This document shows, in pieces, positions 7,251-12,323 of a stretch of 12,323 bases of DNA (positions within the stretch are counted from its first letter, which is position 1; each line of letters opens with the position of its first letter). The notes under the pieces are model-generated. The model was not told the DNA's origin. It did no database searches and was given only the letters and a program-made list of their open reading frames with translations. The position numbers were made by a program, and so were the translations under genes. The DNA comes from an uncultured Collinsella sp. (GTDB taxonomy: Bacteria > Actinomycetota > Coriobacteriia > Coriobacteriales > Coriobacteriaceae): assembly GCA_947003675.1 (NCBI GenBank), contig CAMQPJ010000018.1:1-12323 (forward strand), given 5' to 3'.

Positions 7251-7281
7251 GTCGAGATGGCATATGCGGCGGAATTGGCCC

Positions 7282-7287
7282 TATACT
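7282..7287 (+). promoter_or_regulatory. Possible -10 element of the ybaK-murJ-uvrC operon
   Basis: TATACT (5 of 6 matches to consensus) lies 38 bases before the ybaK ATG and just after the uvrA terminator, a sensible place for the operon promoter. No convincing -35 element is seen at 16-18 bases, so the call rests on the hexamer and its position. Confidence 0.4.
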
Positions 7288-7324
7288 TAATCCTTGCGTC
7301 GCTCTGCGAGGGAAAGGATGTGCC

Positions 7325-7825
7325 ATGGCAAAGGCTGTTAAGACGCCAAAAACCAATGCGATGCGCGAGCTGGAAAGCGCCGGCATCTCCTATGTTCTCC
7401 ATACGTACGAAGACGATGGCGATGAATCGTCAGGTCTGGGCGTCGCGATTTCCGAGCAGCTTGGCGAGGAGCCCGGTCAGGGATTTAAAACCCTGGTCTG
7501 CACGACGCCGTCCAACGACCATGTCGTGTGCTGCATTCCCGTTGCCGACGAGCTCGACCTCAAGGCCGCCGCGCGCGCCGCAGGCGAAAAGTCGCTGACC
7601 ATGATGCATGTCAAAGATTTGCTTGCCGCGACGGGGTATGTCCGCGGCGGTTGCAGCCCGGTCGGTATGAAAAAGCGCTTCCGGACGCTGATCGATGAGA
7701 CATGCGTCCTTTGGGATACCATTTTTATCTCGGGTGGCAAGCGCGGCTATCAGCTTGAGCTTGCTCCCGATGACTTAGTTGCATTTTGCGGGGCGACGGT
7801 TGCCCCGATCACGAGAGAGGACTGA
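7325..7825 (+). CDS. ybaK: YbaK/EbsC-family Cys-tRNA(Pro) deacylase
   Basis: This protein of 166 residues is a single-domain trans-editing enzyme of the YbaK family. It hydrolyses Cys mischarged on tRNA(Pro) by prolyl-tRNA synthetase and acts in the cytoplasm. The conserved lysine in FKTLV (K55), needed for activity in Haemophilus YbaK, is present. So are the family signatures GYVRGGCSPVGMKK at 104-117 and ISGGKRGYQLELAP at 135-148. Length is typical. The ATG at 7325 is used because AAAGGA lies 6 bases upstream; an upstream in-frame ATG at 7247 would add 26 residues from the terminator tail and has no ribosome site. It is the first gene of a unit with murJ, whose ATG is 3 bases after this TGA. 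Nothing suggests a change of substrate, but the family does include members with other amino-acid preferences. Confidence 0.93.
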   Translation: MAKAVKTPKTNAMRELESAGISYVLHTYEDDGDESSGLGVAISEQLGEEPGQGFKTLVCTTPSNDHVVCCIPVADELDLKAAARAAGEKSLTMMHVKDLLAATGYVRGGCSPVGMKKRFRTLIDETCVLWDTIFISGGKRGYQLELAPDDLVAFCGATVAPITRED

Positions 7826-7828
7826 GCG

Positions 7829-10132
7829 ATGCCGCAGGAAGAATCAAAGCGCGGAGCTCACTTTGCAAAAGGGTCGGCTCCTCAGGCGCCCGCGCCCGAG
7901 GCTGCTTCGTTCGATAACGAGATTCGAAACGCCTGGTCCGCTGCCGCTGACCCGGGCGAGACGGCCGTGTACTTGCGTGCCGCCGGTGCCGGCACGGCGC
8001 TTCCCCGTACGGTTCTTTCTTCGGCTCGTCCCGATGAGACGGCTGTCTTTTTGGCCGCCGCTCAATCGAGCGCCAGCGTGACGCCGGTCGCCTCCGAGGC
8101 TCCTCGTGTGCCGCGTCCCGATGAGACGGCGGTGTTTTTGATGGCAGCCCAGGGAAAGAGCATGCCGCAGAGCGCTCCTGTCGCTCGTTCCGCCAAGCCC
8201 GCGGTTCATGATGATGACGAGCCGCTTCTTTCGGATGACGAATGGTCGCCGCTTGGTTCGACCGATCCCGTCGAGGGCGTGGCCATCGACGGTGATGACG
8301 ACTGGGACCCTCTGTCGTTTTCTGCCCGAACCGTCGCCGCCAAAGAAGTTGACACGGTGTTTGGCGACCATGCCATATTCGATGATGATGCCGTATCCGG
8401 TAACAACATGCCGAACAGCGATGACGCCGCACCTGCTGATGACGCCGTTTTGGTTGACGATCCCTTTGCGATGACCGGCTCCTTTACCGTCGTGGACAAT
8501 TTGCCGCCACAAGATGAGGTTCATGAGGACTCTCAGGACGACGTAGACGATATGGGTTCGTCGGACTACTCCACGGTTGGTCGTTCTGCTGGCCTCATGA
8601 CCGCGCTGACCATCGTGTCGCGCGTCACCGGGTTTATCCGCACGTGGGCCATGGCGGCCGCCATCGGCATGTCGCTGCTCTCGTCCTCCTATCAGGTTGC
8701 CAACAACCTGCCCAACATGCTTTACGAGCTCGTGATGGGCGGCATGCTCGTTACGGCGTTTTTGCCGGTGTATATGGGCGTGAGGCGCGAGCAGGGCCGC
8801 GAGGCATCGAACGAGTATGTCGGCAATCTGCTCGGTATTCTGCTTCTGCTGCTGGGCGGTATCTCGCTGCTGGGCACCGTGTTTGCTCCCGGCTTTATTT
8901 GGACGCAGTCGTTCCTTTCGGGCGATGGCGGCAGCATGGATACCGCTGCGTTCATGTTCCGCTTCTTTGCTATCCAAATTCTGTTTTATGGCTTGGGCTC
9001 GGTGTTCTCGGGCGTTCTCAACGCACATCGCGACTACTTCTGGTCGACGTTTGCCCCGGTTCTCAACAATGTCATCGTTATCGCCAGCTTTATGGGCTTT
9101 GCTCCCGTGTCTGCACAATTTGGCGAGCAGGTCGGTATTATCTTGATCGCAGCCGGTACGACCCTCGGCGTCTTTGTCCAGATGGCCTGCCAGATTCCCG
9201 CGCTTGGCAAGCATGGCGTGCATCCTCATATCCATATCGACTTTAAGGACCCCGCGCTGCGACAGACGATTGCGCTTGGTATCCCGACGCTGCTCGCCAC
9301 GGTGTGCATGTTTGTCTCGACTTCCATTACCAATGCCGCCGCGCTGGTGGTGCAGCCCGAGACCGGCCCTTCCGTCATCGCATATGCGCGCCTGTGGTAT
9401 ACGCTGCCCTATGCGCTGATCGCTGCCTCGCTTTCGACGGCACTCTATACCGAACTCTCCCACGATGCACAGGAGAAGGATTACGACAGCGTCCGCACGG
9501 GCATTTCGCGCGGTGTCGCCCAGATGCTCTTCTTCCTGATTCCGTTTGCGATGTACCTGATCGTCTTCGCCCGTCCGCTCAACATGATCTACTGCGCCGG
9601 CAAGTTCGATGAATCCGGTGTGGCGCTGGTGTCGGAGTTCCTTATCTATCTGGCACTTTCCCTGCCGCTCTACGGCGTGGTCGTGCTGATGCAGAAGAGC
9701 TTCTCGGCCCTGCTCGATATGAAACCTTATAGCCGCTATTGCCTGTACTCCGCTATCGGCCAGGCCGGTTCGGTTCTGCTGTTTGGCGTGGTGCTGGGCT
9801 ACGGTATGCCGGCAATTGCGCTTTCGCACGTCGTTGACTACGTGGTCTTGGTCGGATGCTCACTGTGGTGGCTGCGCCGTCGTCTGCATGGACTTCAGGT
9901 CAAGTCTATCCTGCACGGCGGTTTCTTCGGCCTATTGTTCGGTGGCTTGGGCGCTGCCGCGGGCGCCGGCGTCATGTGGGCACTTGAGCACTTTGTCGGA
10001 CTGCTTGGCGGCTCGATCCTCATTACCCTGGGCTACGTTTGTGTTGCAGGCGTCGTCTCGCTCGCCGTGACTTTTGGCCTTGCCTTTGTCTTTAAGATGC
10101 CCGAGGTCTCGGCGCTGCTTCGTCGCGAGTAG
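7829..10132 (+). CDS. murJ: MurJ lipid II flippase with a long acidic N-terminal extension
   Basis: This protein of 767 residues is about 220-250 residues longer than a usual MurJ. Residues from about 248 (STVGRSAGLM) to the end are the MurJ/MviN core of multiple hydrophobic helices, which moves lipid II across the membrane for peptidoglycan synthesis. It has the conserved Arg pair R265/R271 in SRVTGFIR and the actinobacterial NNLPNMLYELVMGG at 292-305. Residues 1-247 are hydrophilic, have no signal peptide or membrane helix, and should lie in the cytoplasm. They hold three copies of a (P)xETAV[F/Y]L motif (T45, T71, T100), two WxPL segments (about 139 and 159) and a 126-241 linker with about 35 acidic and 2 basic residues. 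The ATG at 7829 follows a GAGAGGA site that overlaps the ybaK end. The extension is open in the same frame with host-like codon use, so it is not an artefact of start choice. The uvrC GTG directly follows the TAG. Confidence 0.93.
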   Translation: MPQEESKRGAHFAKGSAPQAPAPEAASFDNEIRNAWSAAADPGETAVYLRAAGAGTALPRTVLSSARPDETAVFLAAAQSSASVTPVASEAPRVPRPDETAVFLMAAQGKSMPQSAPVARSAKPAVHDDDEPLLSDDEWSPLGSTDPVEGVAIDGDDDWDPLSFSARTVAAKEVDTVFGDHAIFDDDAVSGNNMPNSDDAAPADDAVLVDDPFAMTGSFTVVDNLPPQDEVHEDSQDDVDDMGSSDYSTVGRSAGLMTALTIVSRVTGFIRTWAMAAAIGMSLLSSSYQVANNLPNMLYELVMGGMLVTAFLPVYMGVRREQGREASNEYVGNLLGILLLLLGGISLLGTVFAPGFIWTQSFLSGDGGSMDTAAFMFRFFAIQILFYGLGSVFSGVLNAHRDYFWSTFAPVLNNVIVIASFMGFAPVSAQFGEQVGIILIAAGTTLGVFVQMACQIPALGKHGVHPHIHIDFKDPALRQTIALGIPTLLATVCMFVSTSITNAAALVVQPETGPSVIAYARLWYTLPYALIAASLSTALYTELSHDAQEKDYDSVRTGISRGVAQMLFFLIPFAMYLIVFARPLNMIYCAGKFDESGVALVSEFLIYLALSLPLYGVVVLMQKSFSALLDMKPYSRYCLYSAIGQAGSVLLFGVVLGYGMPAIALSHVVDYVVLVGCSLWWLRRRLHGLQVKSILHGGFFGLLFGGLGAAAGAGVMWALEHFVGLLGGSILITLGYVCVAGVVSLAVTFGLAFVFKMPEVSALLRRE
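7949..8152 (+). repeat. Three coding repeats of the DETAVF motif in the MurJ extension
   Basis: The units encode DPGETAVYLRAAG (7949-7987), RPDETAVFLAAAQ (8027-8065) and RPDETAVFLMAAQ (8114-8152), spaced 26 and 29 residues apart. Units 2 and 3 share 17 identical bases (CGTCCCGATGAGACGGC), while unit 1 has diverged. The linkers between units are unrelated and rich in Ala, Ser and Pro. The pattern suggests a short linear motif copied and then kept by selection. Confidence 0.85.
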
Positions 10133-12079
10133 GTGCGTGTGGCAGGTCACGACAACATTCCAACACTTGCCGAGCAGGTTTCGCGCGTTCCCACGCAACC
10201 CGGCTGCTACCTTTGGAAAGATGCCAAGGGCGATGTCATCTATGTGGGCAAGGCAAAAAACTTGCGTGCCCGTATGCGTCAATACGTGACGCTGCAGGAC
10301 GAGCGTCAAAAGATCCCGCTCATGATGCAGCTGGTGGCGAGCTTCGACTATATCGTGGTGGAGACCGAGCACGAGGCATTGGTGCTCGAGCGCAATCTGA
10401 TCGGCCAGTACCATCCGTACTTCAACGTCGACCTTAAGGACGATAAGAGCTATCCCTTTATCGCCATTACTAAGAGCGACTTGTTTCCGGCTATTAAATA
10501 CACGCGAGAGCGTCATAAACCGGGAACGCGCTATTTTGGCCCCTATACCGATAGCCGCGCGGCGCGTGAGACCATCGATACGCTACGCAAGGTTATTCCT
10601 ATTTGCTCGGCATCCTGTGCGGAATGGCGCCGCTGCCGCCGCATCGTCGAATCTCATAAGGGCGAAGAAGACATCGTCAATATGATTTGCGCGCAAAACG
10701 GGCGCCCCTGCTTTGACTACCATGTCGGGCGCGGGCCGGGCGCATGCGTCGGCGCGATTTCGCCTGCCGACTATGCCAAGAACGTCAAGCGTGTCGAACG
10801 TTTCTTGTCGGGCCATCGCAAGGATGTCGTCGACGAGCTCACGTCCGAGATGACGGAGGCAGCCGAGGCGCTCGATTTTGAGCGTGCGGCGCGCGTCAAG
10901 CGTCGCCTGGAAGTCATTAGGGGCCTGGACGATCGCCAACAGGTCGTTTTTCCATCAAGCGTCGATATCGACGTCATCGGCTTCTATCGCGAAGAGACTA
11001 TCTCTGCCGCCTGTGTCTTTGTCGTTCGCGAGGGCCGAACGGTTCGAACTTGTGAGTTCATCCTCGATAAAGGCCTGGATGTCGACGAGGGAGAGCTTCA
11101 ATCGGGCTTTCTTAAGCGCTATTACGACGAGACGGCCGATATTCCAGCCGAGATCAATCTCTCTGTCGAGCTTGAGGATGCCGAAGCGTTGGGGGAGTGG
11201 CTTGCGGCCAAGCGCGAACGCTCTTGCCATCTCCATAGGCCGCAGCGCGGCGAAAAGCACCGCCTGCTCGATATGGCTTCCAAAAATGCGCGCCATGCCC
11301 TCATGCGCTACATGATGCGCACGGGGTATGCTGACGATCGCACCAATCAGGCGCTCCTGGAGCTCGAAAGTGCGCTGGCGCTGCCTGCGCCGCCGTTGCG
11401 CATCGAGTGTTTCGACATCTCGACGTTGCACGGCACCTTTACCGTCGCTTCGATGGTGGTATTTACCAACGGCCGTGCCGACAAGGGCCAGTATCGTCGC
11501 TTTAAAATTCAGGCCGAGTTGGACGAGGCGAACGACTTCGTATCGATGTCCGAGGTCCTGGGGCGCCGCTATGCTCCCGAGCGCATGGCGGACGAGCGTT
11601 TTGGCTCACGCCCCGATTTGCTCGTTGTCGATGGCGGCAAGCCGCAATTGACCGCTGCAATTAAGCAACTTGAGGCGCTTGGCCTCGATATACCAGTTTG
11701 TGGCTTGGCAAAGGCCGATGAGGAAGTTTTCGTGCCGTGGGACGAGACTCCCGTCGTGCTGCCGACCGGCTCCGCTTCGCTTTATCTGATCAAGCAGGTT
11801 CGCGATGAATCCCACCGATTTGCGATTACCTTCCACCGCGAGTTGCGCGATAAGGCTATGACGGTTTCGGTGCTTGACGACGTTCCGGGCGTGGGACCCA
11901 CCAGAAAACGTGCCATTATGCGCCATTTTGGCTCGATGAAGCGTTTACGCGCAGCAAGCGAGCAGGAGATTGCAGAAGTTCGAGGCGTTCCGGCTGATGT
12001 CGCCAAAGCGGTCCACGAGGCACTTGTTGCATGGAATGCCGAACGCGCCCAGGCATCTGCCAACCGATCCGAAAACTAA
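10133..12079 (+). CDS. uvrC: UvrABC system protein C (excinuclease nuclease)
   Basis: This complete protein of 648 residues makes both incisions in UvrABC repair. The N-terminal GIY-YIG nuclease has GCYLWKD, Y37, R47, E86 and N98 at the expected catalytic positions. A UVR motif (about 237-265, ALDFERAARVKRRLE) binds UvrB. The RNase H-like nuclease has D428 (ECFDIS), D468, D500 (VVDGG) and H561, and two helix-hairpin-helix motifs follow at about 580-632. The Fe-S region is unusual. The usual third Cys is Gly (G201 in GRGPGAC), and an insertion of about 23 residues carrying C162, C168 and C186 separates C158 from C193. The GTG at 10133 immediately follows the murJ TAG; GTG at 10139 is an alternative with AGG 5 bases upstream and would lose two residues. 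Translation is probably coupled to murJ. Confidence 0.95.
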   Translation: MRVAGHDNIPTLAEQVSRVPTQPGCYLWKDAKGDVIYVGKAKNLRARMRQYVTLQDERQKIPLMMQLVASFDYIVVETEHEALVLERNLIGQYHPYFNVDLKDDKSYPFIAITKSDLFPAIKYTRERHKPGTRYFGPYTDSRAARETIDTLRKVIPICSASCAEWRRCRRIVESHKGEEDIVNMICAQNGRPCFDYHVGRGPGACVGAISPADYAKNVKRVERFLSGHRKDVVDELTSEMTEAAEALDFERAARVKRRLEVIRGLDDRQQVVFPSSVDIDVIGFYREETISAACVFVVREGRTVRTCEFILDKGLDVDEGELQSGFLKRYYDETADIPAEINLSVELEDAEALGEWLAAKRERSCHLHRPQRGEKHRLLDMASKNARHALMRYMMRTGYADDRTNQALLELESALALPAPPLRIECFDISTLHGTFTVASMVVFTNGRADKGQYRRFKIQAELDEANDFVSMSEVLGRRYAPERMADERFGSRPDLLVVDGGKPQLTAAIKQLEALGLDIPVCGLAKADEEVFVPWDETPVVLPTGSASLYLIKQVRDESHRFAITFHRELRDKAMTVSVLDDVPGVGPTRKRAIMRHFGSMKRLRAASEQEIAEVRGVPADVAKAVHEALVAWNAERAQASANRSEN

Positions 12080-12104
12080 ACGCGCTTCTAAACAACTGAT
12101 ATAC

Positions 12105-12133
12105 ATGATTGGTCAATTTTCAATCATTTGTTT
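12105..12133 (+). terminator. Possible uvrC terminator
   Basis: ATGATTG (12105-12111) and CAATCAT (12121-12127) form a perfect 7-bp stem with a 9-base loop, followed by TTGTTT. The stem is AT-rich and therefore weak. Its position, 26 bases after the uvrC stop, supports the call. Confidence 0.4.
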
Positions 12134-12203
12134 CGCGGTGATTACCTGCCGATTTCGGGTTTTATTAACGCTAAAACGTTTGACTAGCCATGGTGAACAA
12201 CAC

Positions 12204-12212
12204 TGCTATCCT
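12204..12212 (+). promoter_or_regulatory. Weak extended -10 promoter candidate
   Basis: TGCTATCCT has the TGn extension and 4 of 6 matches to TATAAT. A TTGACT lies at 12180-12185, but the 21-base spacing is longer than normal. It could drive a gene outside the window to the right. Confidence 0.25.
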
Positions 12213-12285
12213 GCGGGTTGACGAAGACTGATATCTCACCTCGTCGATACATACTGTCTGTCGAATCATTTGTCAATGAATTCGG

Positions 12286-12308
12286 TGAACGGTAGTAAAT
12301 ACCGTTCA
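12286..12308. repeat. Perfect 9-bp-arm palindrome, possible operator
   Basis: TGAACGGTA (12286-12294) and TACCGTTCA (12300-12308) are exact inverted copies around GTAAA. No T-run follows, so a terminator is unlikely. An outer pair, ATACATAC (12247-12254) and GTATGTAT (12312-12319), is also inverted but placed asymmetrically around it. A repressor or activator site for the next gene is the simplest reading. A TTGTCA at 12270-12275 with TAGTAA 17 bases later would put a weak promoter over the palindrome. Confidence 0.5.
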
Positions 12309-12323
12309 AGCGTATGTATGTAT

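Larger units (their letters stand above)
12080..12323. other. AT-richer non-coding region after uvrC
   Basis: I find no supportable gene in this stretch. It is clearly richer in A and T than the rest of the window. It contains a possible uvrC terminator (12105-12133), a second weak hairpin with a T-run (CCG, loop ATTT, CGG, then GTTTTATT; about 12149-12168), a weak extended -10, a 9-bp-arm palindrome and, at the edge, three GTAT repeats. The layout suggests the promoter and leader of a plus-strand gene that starts beyond base 12323. Confidence 0.6.

Noticed and set aside
7844..9829. A 661-codon open frame on the minus strand opposite murJ
   Set aside because: It is a shadow of murJ caused by GC-biased third positions. 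It has no ribosome site, a His/Arg-rich composition and no recognisable domain, while murJ is clearly real.
11970..12221. An 83-codon plus-strand open frame running past the end of uvrC
   Set aside because: More than half lies inside uvrC in another frame, the rest is AT-rich with poor codon use, and there is no ribosome site.
12190..12231. A 13-codon reading frame (MVNNTAILRVDED) as a possible leader peptide
   Set aside because: It has no ribosome binding site, would begin upstream of the likely transcription start, and has no run of regulatory codons.
12286..12308. A second LexA box at the edge palindrome
   Set aside because: The GAAC and GTTC halves are 13 bases apart instead of 4, so it does not fit the LexA site.
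1..12323. CRISPR arrays, insertion sequences, tRNA genes or phage remnants
   Set aside because: No regular direct repeats with spacers, no transposase or integrase motifs and no tRNA-like cloverleaf were seen. All large open frames are housekeeping or known flavoprotein families.

Overview
The window looks like a chromosomal segment of a GC-rich Gram-positive anaerobe of the class Coriobacteriia (Actinomycetota), most likely a Collinsella-like gut bacterium. This is inferred from the actinobacterial-type MurJ motif (NNLPNMLYEL), the strong G/C bias at third codon positions, the HI0933/BaiN-like and COG2509 flavoproteins common in gut anaerobes, and a LexA-type site of the Gram-positive form. 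I could not run a database search, so the genus is a guess. No mobile element, CRISPR array, tRNA or rRNA is visible.

Layout. Bases 1-164 are the 3' end of uvrB (+), followed by a strong hairpin that separates it from a convergent minus-strand block. That block, read right to left, is mrp (4052-3222), a BaiN/HI0933-like flavoprotein (3221-1950, GTG start abutting the mrp stop) and a COG2509 FAD-dependent dehydrogenase (1870-230). A terminator-like hairpin lies between the two flavoprotein genes. Bases 4053-4311 are a divergent control region with an mrp promoter and leader hairpin on one strand and, on the other, a LexA/SOS-like box in front of uvrA. uvrA (4312-7191) ends at a good intrinsic terminator. 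A second plus-strand operon follows: ybaK (7325-7825), murJ (7829-10132) and uvrC (10133-12079), with gaps of 3 and 0 bases. The last 244 bases are AT-richer and non-coding, with a possible uvrC terminator, a weak promoter and a perfect 9-bp-arm palindrome at the right edge that probably controls a gene outside the window.

How the genes fit together. All three subunits of UvrABC nucleotide excision repair lie within about 12 kb on the same strand but in separate transcription units. uvrA appears to have its own SOS-type control. uvrC is tied to a lipid II flippase gene and a tRNA-proofreading gene. The minus-strand trio (an Fe-S carrier ATPase and two flavoproteins) looks like a redox or cofactor unit placed between uvrB and uvrA.

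The most unusual features are two. The first is the roughly 245-residue cytoplasmic extension of MurJ, which has three copies of a DETAVF-type motif and a very acidic linker; the motif resembles the phospho-threonine site of mycobacterial GarA, suggesting Ser/Thr-kinase and FHA-domain control. The second is a remodelled cysteine cluster in UvrC.
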